DNA of 64,000 bases, from contig NZ_RIAS01000018.1 in NCBI RefSeq assembly GCF_003719335.1, positions 62,001 through 126,000 on the forward strand, given 5' to 3'. Made by a program: the position numbers and the translations under genes. Shown here in pieces: positions 8,409 through 16,352 of the stretch (its first letter is position 1; every line of letters begins with the position of its first letter). The stretch is from Paenibacillus amylolyticus. GTDB lineage: Bacteria; Bacillota; Bacilli; Paenibacillales; Paenibacillaceae. The notes under the pieces were generated by a model, which saw nothing but the letters and a program-made list of their open reading frames with translations, ran no database searches and had not been told where the DNA came from.

Positions 8409-9320
8409 TCATCGTTCTACAATCCCGCTAGTGATTTTCATATTCGGAGCATACGTCATATACGAGTTTCCATTGAACTCTCTAGCAAAACTCTCCTCTG
8501 CCTCATACTGATGGATGGCTTCCTCGGAAGTTAATCCGCGTCCAATGAGGTGGACAGTGGCTTCGTTTCGGTTACCCGGAACGGCTCCTAACCCTTCTTC
8601 TTTTAGCGCGTTATACAACGTATGTTTATCTGGCTCATCCATCTGTTGATCTAGAAAGTTTACCCGATCGCTTACTCGGCATTCCACGCCTCTAACACCA
8701 AGCTGACTTAACAGTGTCGGAATCTTCATACCTATATTTCCATCTTTTCCACTCTCTCTAGCACCCTGCTCATACAATTTCTGAAGTACGCCCAGGTGCA
8801 CAATGCTGGACTGCTCCATGCCATCCAATGCATAACTCGCCATGTTGGCAATCCAGTGTGGCTCGAAACAAATCACTCGACCTCCATCCACCACACTGCC
8901 GATCATCTTTTCCAATATCACACGTGGTTCTGTCATATGTACCAAAAAAGCATGACTTATCGCGATGTCATAGGCTCGTTCGACCTGCACCGTTTCAATG
9001 TCACCTTCTATAAATTCGGCCTGATAAGACGTATGTGCGTAGAGTTCTTTCGCATGTTTAATCAGTTCTGATCCTTGATCTACTCCCGTGTACCGTGAAC
9101 CAACAGGCAGTAGCGGGAGTAGCTTCAGTCCCATGTAACCAAAACCACATCCATAATCGATCATATGTACGGCTTGCTTAATCTTCCAAACCCGCTCAAC
9201 CAAGAATTCGAGATAATCATCGTTATAATAAAGCCAGCGTGTTTTTCTCAGATACTCTATTTGGTTATCCCAATAATAATCCGACAATAATTTACGCCCC
9301 TTTCTTGTAAACGCATTCAT
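8409..9320 (-). CDS. Class I SAM-dependent methyltransferase
   Basis: This 303-residue protein has a class I Rossmann-fold methyltransferase core. Motif I is HMIDYGCGFGYMGLKLL, the SAM-binding G-x-G-x-G loop. It is followed by YTGVDQGSELI with the acidic residue that contacts the ribose, the motif FIEGDIETV, then YDIAISHAFLVHM, and GGRVICFEPHW at the end of the sheet. About 100 extra C-terminal residues, from GIKIP-like MKIPTLLSQLG onward, probably form a substrate cap. The initiation region is weak: GAGGAAG lies 12-13 bases before the ATG and inside a tiny upstream reading frame (9325-9369), so translation may depend on coupling. The substrate is unknown. Confidence 0.85.
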   Translation of the reverse strand: MNAFTRKGRKLLSDYYWDNQIEYLRKTRWLYYNDDYLEFLVERVWKIKQAVHMIDYGCGFGYMGLKLLPLLPVGSRYTGVDQGSELIKHAKELYAHTSYQAEFIEGDIETVQVERAYDIAISHAFLVHMTEPRVILEKMIGSVVDGGRVICFEPHWIANMASYALDGMEQSSIVHLGVLQKLYEQGARESGKDGNIGMKIPTLLSQLGVRGVECRVSDRVNFLDQQMDEPDKHTLYNALKEEGLGAVPGNRNEATVHLIGRGLTSEEAIHQYEAEESFAREFNGNSYMTYAPNMKITSGIVER

Positions 9321-9324
9321 ATTT

Positions 9325-9369
9325 CTAAAGGACTTCCTCTAACTTCATTTGCAATTCAGCACATCCCAT
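9325..9369 (-). CDS. Possible 14-codon leader peptide ahead of the methyltransferase
   Basis: A short frame, MGCAELQMKLEEVL, begins at an ATG with TTAGGAG upstream. It ends four bases before the methyltransferase start, and the GAGGAAG site of the methyltransferase lies inside it. This layout resembles translational leaders, but a frame this short can arise by chance. Confidence 0.25.
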   Translation of the reverse strand: MGCAELQMKLEEVL

Positions 9370-9437
9370 TCTACTCCTAACATATGTCATAGTCTATCCG
9401 ACTTCAGGATGATCTGTTCCCGAACTTCCAGCAGTTA

Positions 9438-9905
9438 TCACCAGACGGACAGTTTTGTTCTTACTTCATTATCATCCGTAATATAATCCAGCGCTTCGTA
9501 TCCCAGTCTCTTGATATGCTCGAACATTTCTTCCCGTATTTCAGTATCTTTAATGTATACCGCAACGTAACTGCTATCTATGACAAGCAATACGAGCTGA
9601 CACTCACTCTCTGCATAGTCTTCGTAAGTCTCTATATCTATAATTGCTGTACCTCTCGGATAGGCCTTCAGATTGGCAAAGATCAAATAATACTTGTTAT
9701 CATCAATCATTTTCTGCAACTCTTCACCTGCCATGCCCATAACCCGATCTGGAAAAAGACTGCCTCCCAAGCTATTCTCAACCACTAAATAAGACTCTTC
9801 CCCGCCAACAAACCAGTCATAATCCGCGATCTTGATCGACTTCAGGATTTCTCCCAGAAATCGTCCATAGGCATTGGGAATGGTGAACTGTATTCCTCTC
9901 TTCAT
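9438..9905 (-). CDS. DUF2691-family protein
   Basis: This is a 155-residue soluble protein. It begins MKRGIQFTIPNAYGRFLGEI, continues with YDWFVGGEESYLVVE and LFPDRVMGMAGEELQKM, and then has NKYYLIFANLKAYPRG. This series matches what I remember of the Firmicutes DUF2691 family, which is about this length and has no known function. The C-terminal half predicts alternating strands and helices, ending DNEVRTKLSVW. GGAGGAGG lies four bases before the ATG at 9905; a longer start seven codons earlier contains that site. Its stop is 68 bases from the methyltransferase leader on the same strand. Confidence 0.7.
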   Translation of the reverse strand: MKRGIQFTIPNAYGRFLGEILKSIKIADYDWFVGGEESYLVVENSLGGSLFPDRVMGMAGEELQKMIDDNKYYLIFANLKAYPRGTAIIDIETYEDYAESECQLVLLVIDSSYVAVYIKDTEIREEMFEHIKRLGYEALDYITDDNEVRTKLSVW

Positions 9906-9922
9906 CGTACCTCCTCCTGACT

Positions 9923-10240
9923 TCAACCCTTCAAATTGTGCAAAATGATATCAATCACTTCGTCCGTTGCCAGATGATCTGTCGCTATTCGGGTTTCGAA
10001 TGCAGCTTCCTTGAACGCTTCAACACACTTCGGAGCTTGTTGATATTGCCAGCCGCCGAATTCATCTCCACGTTGAGCAAGGCGCTTATATATCGTCTCT
10101 AACTCAGCCGTTAAACAAAAATGATGCAGGTCCGGGTCGATCTCCTTTAGCCCGTTATAAATGTAACCAAAGTTCGATATCCTGAAAATCATCCGTGCGC
10201 CCGTCGGGATTATCCAACAGGATTTCTTACAAAATCTGGC
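9923..10240 (-). pseudogene. Truncated, frameshifted P-loop kinase (AAA family) remnant
   Basis: An 89-codon frame reads DPDLHHFCLTAELETIYKRL, then GGWQYQQAPKCVEAF and FETRIATDHLATDEVIDII. This is the C-terminal half of the small P-loop kinase-like proteins that contain HFxLxAxxETIxxRLxxRG and a W...QxxxCxxAF segment. In a second frame just upstream, NPDGRTDDFQDIELWLHL resembles the middle of the same family. The N-terminal Walker A half is missing, because only about 50 bases separate this frame from the next gene. The fragment is therefore probably inactive. Confidence 0.5.
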
Positions 10241-10243
10241 CGT

Positions 10244-11293
10244 TTAAAATTTTCGATTAAGCATCTCACGCTTCGCACTTTCTTGTGTGAAAATATCCTC
10301 TCGGGGCACCATACGTTTCGGAAGTGTACGCCCTGCCATAATTTCTTTGGTAGCCTGCATCAGCTGAGGTCCGAGTAACGGGTTGCATTCCACCACGGCA
10401 TTAATCTGTCCGTCCGCCAAAATCTGCAGCGCTTTACGTGAGCCGTCTACCGACACAATGATGATGTCTTCACCAGGTTTCAAGCCAGCATCCTGAATCG
10501 CCCGAATCGCCCCAAAAGCCATCTCATCATTATGCGCAAAAAGGACTTGTGGCCGCTCCTCTTCCCCGACCTGAAGAAAACCTTCCATCACTTGCCTGCC
10601 CTTGTCTTCTGTGAAATCAGCAGGGGCACTTTGCGAGAACAAGATGTGGTCTTTATCCCCTAAAATGCTTCGGAAGCCCTCCCCACGCTGAATAGACGGG
10701 GTTGATCCACTTGTTCCTTGCAGTTCAGCAACTCGAATCGTTCCTGGCATATTCCGTAGCCGATCCTGAATATACTTTCCGGCTTTCACTCCTTCTTCAT
10801 AGAAGTCCGAGCCGATCGTCGTTACAAACAGAGAGGTATCTTGAGCGTCAACGGAGCGGTCTACGATGATGACCGGAATTCCGGCTTGCTTCGCTTCCTG
10901 CAGAATATCATCCCAGCCCGATTCCACCACCGGTGCAATCGCGATCACATCTACTTTTTGCTTGATAAACGAACGAACAGCCTCAAATTGTTTCGTCTGA
11001 GACTGCTCTGCATTTTTTATAATAAGGGTAATCCCGGATTCCTTGGCGGCATCCTGAATGGAGGTGGAATTGGCGATACGCCAAGCACTCTCCGTACCCA
11101 GCTGCGAAAAGCCCAATATGATTGGTTCTTTGGAAGGCAGGTTATATTCCTGTGATTGCATCCAATCCTCTAACGAGGGCAGTGAGTCAACGTTTGATGG
11201 GACAGGAAGAGGTTTGGACTCGGACTCAACCAGGGTGCAGCCAGAGAGACACAACAGAAGCAGCAGACCCAACCAGCTCACAACTTTTTTCAC
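10244..11293 (-). CDS. Second sugar-binding lipoprotein of the galactofuranose-type importer
   Basis: This 349-residue lipoprotein of the periplasmic-binding-protein type I fold begins with a GTG. Its lipobox LCLSGC places the lipidated Cys at residue 19. The mature part contains ILGFSQLGTESAWRIANS, VDVIAIAPVVESGWDDIL, IPVIIVDRSVD, LFAHNDEMAFGAI and VVECNPLLGPQLM. The same landmarks occur in the paralogue at 15080-16105, and the YtfQ galactofuranose-binding family is the best match. It lies at the 3' end of the importer operon, 118 bases after yjfF. A weak 6-bp hairpin (ATGAGG/CCTCAT) in that gap could adjust its expression. Compared with the paralogue it has an extra N-terminal linker of about 35 residues. 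Confidence 0.87.
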   Translation of the reverse strand: MKKVVSWLGLLLLLCLSGCTLVESESKPLPVPSNVDSLPSLEDWMQSQEYNLPSKEPIILGFSQLGTESAWRIANSTSIQDAAKESGITLIIKNAEQSQTKQFEAVRSFIKQKVDVIAIAPVVESGWDDILQEAKQAGIPVIIVDRSVDAQDTSLFVTTIGSDFYEEGVKAGKYIQDRLRNMPGTIRVAELQGTSGSTPSIQRGEGFRSILGDKDHILFSQSAPADFTEDKGRQVMEGFLQVGEEERPQVLFAHNDEMAFGAIRAIQDAGLKPGEDIIIVSVDGSRKALQILADGQINAVVECNPLLGPQLMQATKEIMAGRTLPKRMVPREDIFTQESAKREMLNRKF

Positions 11294-11411
11294 CAGACCC
11301 CTCCCCCTTTAACATCTTTTACAACCTCCAATCCACTCACTGCAACCTGATTTTACGGATTAATCGATAATGATGAGGCTGAGAAGCTTAATTACCTCAT
11401 GTTGAAACAGG

Positions 11412-12386
11412 TTAATGCAATGATTTGGCGGATACTCGCCGTTCACTGAGAAGTCGTTGGAATAAAATAAAGACAAACAGCATCAGACCGATTACAATCT
11501 TTGTCCACCAGGAGCTGAGCGTGCCTTCGAAACTAATTATAGTTTGGATAACCCCTTGGATCAATACACCAAGGAACGTGCCGGCTACGTAACCAACGCC
11601 GCCCGTCAGCAATGTTCCCCCGATCACAACCGCTGCAATCGTATCCAGCTCGAGACCCATCGCGTGTAATCCATAGCCGGATAACATGTAGAATGTAAAT
11701 ACAACTCCTGCCAGTGCAGAGCAAAACCCGCTAAAGGTATACACCAAAATTTTTGTGCGGGCTACAGGTAGACCCATCAGCATGGCCGATTGCTCACTTC
11801 CGCCAATGGCGTACACATTACGTCCAAAACGGGTGTAGTGGGCAAGGAAGATGGCAAGCAATAAGATGATCAGAGCTATAATTACATTAATGGAAACGAA
11901 GCTGCCTCCAGGCAGAGGAATCTTGGCTTGTGCAACGTCCGTATAGAACGAGTTGGTAATCGTAATGGTGTCGGTACTGATGACATAACAGAGCCCCCTT
12001 GCCAGAAACATACCGGCGAGTGTCACAATGAAGGGCTGAATTTTAAAATAATGAATGATGGCTCCCATCAATGTGCCAAACACCGCTCCCATAATGAGCA
12101 CCATGGGAATGACTACTGTGGGCGACCAGCCTTGCTTTTCAACCAAACTCGCACTAATAATCGTGGTCAGCGCAATGACCGAACCGACCGACAGATCAAT
12201 GCCACCGGATACGATGACAAAGGTCATGCCAATCGCCGTCACAATCAGAAAAGCATTATCAATCAACAGATTAAACAGAACTTGTGTGGAGAAGAAACCC
12301 GTGTAACGGAACGAGCCAATGGCAATCATAACAGCCAGTAAGCCAAAGGTGACCAGAACCGGGAGCAGCTTTCGATTAAGATACAT
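11412..12386 (-). CDS. yjfF: Galactofuranose-type ABC permease
   Basis: This 324-residue permease of the ribose/galactofuranose class (BPD_transp_2) has about 8-10 hydrophobic segments. Typical landmarks are MTFVIVSGGIDLSVGSVIAL, IQPFIVTLAGMFLARGL, and ELDTIAAVVIGGTLLTGGVG, the conserved loop that contacts the ATPase. It overlaps the preceding permease gene by 11 bases and would form a heterodimer with it. GGGGTG lies before the ATG. The name is by family and gene order (YtfQ-YtfR-YtfT-YjfF as in Escherichia coli). The sugar has not been tested. Confidence 0.85.
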   Translation of the reverse strand: MYLNRKLLPVLVTFGLLAVMIAIGSFRYTGFFSTQVLFNLLIDNAFLIVTAIGMTFVIVSGGIDLSVGSVIALTTIISASLVEKQGWSPTVVIPMVLIMGAVFGTLMGAIIHYFKIQPFIVTLAGMFLARGLCYVISTDTITITNSFYTDVAQAKIPLPGGSFVSINVIIALIILLLAIFLAHYTRFGRNVYAIGGSEQSAMLMGLPVARTKILVYTFSGFCSALAGVVFTFYMLSGYGLHAMGLELDTIAAVVIGGTLLTGGVGYVAGTFLGVLIQGVIQTIISFEGTLSSWWTKIVIGLMLFVFILFQRLLSERRVSAKSLH

Positions 12387-13419
12387 GGCGATTCACCCCT
12401 TGTTCAGCTGGAAACTTCCGCTTTTTCAGGCGCTCTGCCAAGGACTTGCGGAAAGCATCTGATTGGATTAGACATACGGCGAGCACAACAAAGGCTTTGA
12501 CAACGAGTGTGACCTCTGGCGGCACACCAATCATGTAGATGGTTGTCGTTAAGGTCTGGATAATCAGCGCACCGACCACCGTACCCATCAGATAGAAACG
12601 TCCGCCATTCAGTGAAGTCCCGCCGATCACGACAGCCAGAATAGCGTCCAGCTCATACCATAAGCCGGCGTTATTGCCATCCGCACTGGATACATTGGAG
12701 CTAAGAATCAGTCCTGCAATCCCCGCACAGAGACCACAGAACACATAAACGGCAAGGATGACGGTTTTGGAACGAATGCCAGCAAGTTGGCTGGCCCGTG
12801 CATTATTGCCAACCGACTCAATAAACAGCCCCAGTGCTGTTTTTCTGGTGAGAATTACAGCAACGAGCAGTACCGTCAATACGATGAAAATTGAAAAAGG
12901 CAACGCTGCGAGTGAACCCGCGCCAATGTACTGATATTGTGCATTGGACACCGTTATAATCTGTCCGTCAGTGATTAATTGGGCAACACCTCGGCCAGCC
13001 ACCATAAGAATGAGCGTTGCAATAATAGGTTGGATTCGAGCTACGGATACCAGTGCTCCGTTCCACATACCAAGAACCAGGGAAAGACCGATCGATAACG
13101 CAAGTGCACTCAAAACAAGCCAGAGTGAGCTTTGATCCGTTCCTTTGCTGATCGTCATACAAGCCATTGCCCCCGAGATCGCTACGATCGAACCTACTGA
13201 CAGGTCAATACCGCCGGTTGCAATGACCAGAGTCATACCAATGGAGACCAGAATCAGCGGAGCGCCGAAATTGAGAATATCGATCAAACTGCCATATAGA
13301 TTGCCTTCACGTATCACAAGCGAGAAAAAATCGGGCGAATAAAGCAAGTTAAATAATAAAAGTAAACCGAGCATACATAACGGCCAAAACAAATGATGTT
13401 TTCGCATCCTGCTCATCAT
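12376..13419 (-). CDS. ytfT: Galactofuranose-type ABC permease
   Basis: This 347-residue inner-membrane permease is homologous to its partner at 11412. It carries MTLVIATGGIDLSVGSIVAI, VARIQPIIATLILMVAGRGV and ELDAILAVVIGGTSLNGGRF. It has a more hydrophilic basic N-terminus (MSRMRKHHLF) and C-terminus (LAERLKKRKF) exposed to the cytoplasm. GGAGG precedes the ATG. Four bases separate it from the ATPase gene and it overlaps the next permease gene, so expression is tightly coupled. A heterodimer of two permeases with one double-NBD ATPase is the usual architecture for this class. Confidence 0.85.
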   Translation of the reverse strand: MMSRMRKHHLFWPLCMLGLLLLFNLLYSPDFFSLVIREGNLYGSLIDILNFGAPLILVSIGMTLVIATGGIDLSVGSIVAISGAMACMTISKGTDQSSLWLVLSALALSIGLSLVLGMWNGALVSVARIQPIIATLILMVAGRGVAQLITDGQIITVSNAQYQYIGAGSLAALPFSIFIVLTVLLVAVILTRKTALGLFIESVGNNARASQLAGIRSKTVILAVYVFCGLCAGIAGLILSSNVSSADGNNAGLWYELDAILAVVIGGTSLNGGRFYLMGTVVGALIIQTLTTTIYMIGVPPEVTLVVKAFVVLAVCLIQSDAFRKSLAERLKKRKFPAEQGVNRHVS

Positions 13420-13423
13420 GACG

Positions 13424-14962
13424 TCAACCTCCTGCCATCGCTTTCATAATTTGCTGCTGATTGATCTCTTCACCACTGAGCTCTTTTACTTTTTTACGGT
13501 CTCGCAGCACGGCTACCCGGTCGCTAACCCGAATCACTTCTTCCAGCTCCGAAGAAATAAACAGAACACCCATGCCTTGCTTCGACAACGAGAGCACCAG
13601 CTTCTGAATTTCTGCTTTCGCCCCAATATCGATGCCGCGTGTAGGCTCATCAAGGATTAGCAGATCGGGATTCATCAATAACCAGCGCGCAAGCAATACT
13701 TTCTGCTGATTGCCACCACTCAGGTTTTTGATTAGTTGCTCCGGATTTTTAGGATGAATCTGTAACAGATTGATATATCTCTCCGCAAGCTCATCCTGTT
13801 TTTTTCGCGAAATAGGCTTCGACCAGCCCCGTGTCGCCTGATAGGCAAGAACAATATTCTCTCTGATCGTCAGATCATCGATGATCCCTTCGGTTTTGCG
13901 ATTCTCTGAGCAAAAGGCAATATGTTGGTCAATCGCATGCCGCGGTGACTTTACCGAGTTACCTGTATCCGCAACCGTCAGCTTGCCTTCGTCCGCACGG
14001 TCTGCGCCAAAGATCAGACGAGCAATCTCGGTACGCCCCGATCCGAGCAATCCAGCCAAACCCACAACTTCTCCTTTACGAATCGTTAAATCAAATGGGT
14101 CGATGGCTCCTTTTCGTCCCAATCCCGTTGCGGTAATCATAACTTCCCTTGCGTCTGCTTCCGCTTCTGTCTCTGACTTTCCTTCGCCCGTTTGCTTAGG
14201 AAGATCCTCCAGTATTTCGAGTTCTTTGCCAATCATCTTGAGTACAAGTTCCATACGTGGAAGCGATGCAGCAATGTATTCCCCTTCGAGTTCACCGTTG
14301 CGGAGCACGGTCAGACGATCCGACATTTCGTACACCTGGTCGAGAAAATGCGTGACGAACAGAATCGCCAGTCCTTCACTCTTCAGCTTGCGCATAATCT
14401 GGAAGAGCTGCTGCACTTCATTTTTATCTAAACTGGAAGTGGGTTCATCTAAAATAAGGACTTTGGCCGAGATGCTAAGCGCTCTTGCAATGGCGATGAG
14501 TTGCTGTACCGCCACCGAATAGGACTGAAGCGGCGCTTTCACGTCGATGACCAAATTTAATCGTTCACGTAACAGCTTCTCCGCATCTTGGTTCATCTGT
14601 TTCCAGTTGATTCGGCCATGCTTCATCGGCTCCCGCCCGATATAGATGTTCTCTGCTACCGTCAGATTCGGACAAAGATTCACTTCCTGATATACCGTGC
14701 TAATCCCCGCTTTTTGTGCCTCTAGCGGCCCTGATATGGCAAGCGTTCGATTGTCCATCGTAACCGTGCCTTCGTCAATCGAATACACCCCTGTCAGTAC
14801 TTTGATCAATGTTGATTTTCCCGCGCCATTCTCACCCATTAGTGCATGAATCTCACCTGGAAACAGGCGAAAGCTAACGTCAGAGAGGGCTTTAACGCCT
14901 GGAAAACGTTTGGTGATCCCCGTCATTTGCAGGATCGGTGCATGATGATCCTCCACATCCAT
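13424..14962 (-). CDS. ytfR: Galactofuranose-type ABC importer, double ATP-binding protein
   Basis: This 512-residue ATPase has two fused nucleotide-binding domains. The first has GENGAGKSTLIKVL (Walker A), a signature region YSVAVQQLIAIARAL and LILDEPTSSLD (Walker B). The second has the degenerate Walker A GLLGSGRTEIARLIFGA usual for the second domain of sugar ATPases, a full signature LSGGNQQKVLLARWL and LLILDEPTRGIDIG. This matches YtfR/RbsA/MglA; gene order favours YtfR. The ATG at 14962 sits only two to three bases from AAAGGAGA, and the GTG two codons later has better spacing, so the true start may be 14956. It is separated from the binding-protein gene by an attenuator-like hairpin. 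Confidence 0.9.
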   Translation of the reverse strand: MDVEDHHAPILQMTGITKRFPGVKALSDVSFRLFPGEIHALMGENGAGKSTLIKVLTGVYSIDEGTVTMDNRTLAISGPLEAQKAGISTVYQEVNLCPNLTVAENIYIGREPMKHGRINWKQMNQDAEKLLRERLNLVIDVKAPLQSYSVAVQQLIAIARALSISAKVLILDEPTSSLDKNEVQQLFQIMRKLKSEGLAILFVTHFLDQVYEMSDRLTVLRNGELEGEYIAASLPRMELVLKMIGKELEILEDLPKQTGEGKSETEAEADAREVMITATGLGRKGAIDPFDLTIRKGEVVGLAGLLGSGRTEIARLIFGADRADEGKLTVADTGNSVKSPRHAIDQHIAFCSENRKTEGIIDDLTIRENIVLAYQATRGWSKPISRKKQDELAERYINLLQIHPKNPEQLIKNLSGGNQQKVLLARWLLMNPDLLILDEPTRGIDIGAKAEIQKLVLSLSKQGMGVLFISSELEEVIRVSDRVAVLRDRKKVKELSGEEINQQQIMKAMAGG

Positions 14963-15018
14963 CTCTCCTTTATTGTAGAAGCCGTTCGCATTCGAGCGGC
15001 TTTCCGATTGGGATAGAA

Positions 15019-15058
15019 AAAAGTCATTTAGCGACAGCGAGGTCGAAAAATGACTTTT
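15019..15058 (-). terminator. Attenuator-like hairpin between binding protein and ATPase genes
   Basis: AAAAGTCATTT pairs perfectly with AAATGACTTTT, with an inner CGAC/GTCG stem, and TTTTTTC follows on the minus strand. A leaky terminator here would give more binding protein than ATPase and permease, a common arrangement in sugar importers. A second, imperfect hairpin follows at 14981-15000. No gene lies between 14963 and 15079. Confidence 0.65.
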
Positions 15059-15079
15059 CGGTGTTAACCGCAGCTGCTT

Positions 15080-16105
15080 TTAATATTGCCGTGATGGCAG
15101 TGCTTCTTTGGCTTGCTCCGATGTAAAGGTCGTTTCTTCCGTGACGATGCGCGGCTCAATCTCTTTGCCGTCCACCACAGCCTGAACCGCCTCCATCAAC
15201 TGAGGTCCGAGCAGCGGGTTACATTCCACGATAAAATTGATCTTGCCATCGGCAGCCGCCTGCATACCATCTTTCACCGCATCAACGGAGATAATAGTGA
15301 TATCTACACCTGGTTTTAAACCCGCAGCTTCAATCGCCTGAATGGCACCAAGTGCCATGTCGTCATTGTGTGCATAAAGAACATCGATTTTTTTATGCGC
15401 TTTGAGGAAAGCCTGCATTACCTCTTTCCCTTTAGCACGTGTAAAGTCGCCCGATTGGGACGCGATTACTTTCAGTTTGGCATTGGAACCAATGACCTCC
15501 ATAAAACCTTCCTGGCGATCATTCGCTGGAGCAGAACCTGTTGTACCTTGCAGTTCAACAATATTGATCTCCTCTTGTGCATCTTTATACTTATCGCTCA
15601 GCCACTGGCCTGCTTTACGTCCTTCTTCCACAAAATCGGAACCGATAAATGTCTTGTACAAAGATTTATCCGGTGAATCCACGGCACGGTCCGTCAGAAT
15701 GACCGGGATGCCTGCATCCTTCGCTTCTTTTAAGACTGTATCCCAGCCGGATTCCACCACGGGGGAAAAGGCAATCACAGTCACCTTCTGCTGAATAAAG
15801 GAGCGCAAGGCTTTAATCTGATTTTCCTGTTTCTGCTGAGCGTCCGAGAATTTCAGATCATACCCGGCTTCTTTGGCAGAGTCCTGAATGGATTTGGTGT
15901 TGGCTGAACGCCAGCCGCTCTCCGCACCCACTTGAGAAAAACCAAGTGTAATCGTTTTGGAAGTCGCAGGTGTACTTCCGCTATCTCCTCCAGAACTCGC
16001 TTGATTTGTACCGGATGCCCCATTGCTGCTGTTACACGCTGTGCTTACAAGCATAACCATCGCCAGTGTGATGGCCAGTCCCCATTTTTTTTTGCTTCGC
16101 ATCAT
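15080..16105 (-). CDS. ytfQ: Galactofuranose-type sugar-binding lipoprotein
   Basis: This 341-residue extracellular binding protein has the type I periplasmic-binding fold. The lipobox VSTAC places the lipidated Cys at about residue 24, and a Ser/Gly/Thr-rich linker follows. The ligand-fold landmarks are TLGFSQVGAESGWRSANTKS, VTVIAFSPVVESGWDTVL, ILTDRAVDSPD, VDVLYAHNDDMALGAIQ and FIVECNPLLGPQLMEAV, which match the YtfQ family. GGGAGG precedes the ATG. It is the first gene of the importer operon, facing away from the two-component system at 16353. The mature protein should deliver a galactofuranose-like sugar to YtfT/YjfF. The ligand assignment is by family only. Confidence 0.9.
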   Translation of the reverse strand: MMRSKKKWGLAITLAMVMLVSTACNSSNGASGTNQASSGGDSGSTPATSKTITLGFSQVGAESGWRSANTKSIQDSAKEAGYDLKFSDAQQKQENQIKALRSFIQQKVTVIAFSPVVESGWDTVLKEAKDAGIPVILTDRAVDSPDKSLYKTFIGSDFVEEGRKAGQWLSDKYKDAQEEINIVELQGTTGSAPANDRQEGFMEVIGSNAKLKVIASQSGDFTRAKGKEVMQAFLKAHKKIDVLYAHNDDMALGAIQAIEAAGLKPGVDITIISVDAVKDGMQAAADGKINFIVECNPLLGPQLMEAVQAVVDGKEIEPRIVTEETTFTSEQAKEALPSRQY

Positions 16106-16138
16106 GTGATCCTCCCTTTTTCAGTTCACCTTGTGTGG

Positions 16139-16164
16139 TGTGATCACATTATAGAACGCTTGCA
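16139..16164 (-). promoter_or_regulatory. Promoter of the importer operon with palindrome and cre-like box
   Basis: On the minus strand TATAAT (16148-16153) is a perfect -10, with only a poor -35 (ATTAGT) 17 bases upstream, as expected of an activator-dependent promoter. A perfect palindrome TGTGATCACA covers 16139-16148, right after the -10. TGCAAGCGTTCTAT (16151-16164) overlaps the -10 and fits most of the CcpA cre consensus except its last two bases. Activation by the divergent response regulator is inferred from position. Confidence 0.45.
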
Positions 16165-16301
16165 ACATGCACTAATATGGAATGTGATGCGAATTTTATG
16201 TAATAATTTAGTAATTGTGGAGGACATGTTATATAAACGTGTAATTTTTTTAGTGAATGGTGTACTATTTTGCGATACGCTTTCATTGTCTAAATTCATG
16301 T

Positions 16302-16307
16302 TATAAT
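16302..16307 (+). promoter_or_regulatory. -10 box of the two-component operon promoter
   Basis: TATAAT lies 46 bases before the TTG start of the histidine kinase. The best -35 at 17 bases is GCTTTC, a weak match. The half-site ACGCTTTCA around it resembles the right half of a cre box. The 247-base divergent region 16106-16352 otherwise holds no gene. Confidence 0.45.
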
Positions 16308-16352
16308 AATGCTACCTTTAGATCCTGATCCCTTCAAATGGAGTGGAATACG

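Noticed and set aside
13881..14522. Long plus-strand reading frame of 213 codons opposite the importer ATPase
   Set aside because: It is antisense to a conserved ABC ATPase, has serine/arginine-heavy low-quality composition, no ribosome binding site, and disappears when the real gene is considered.
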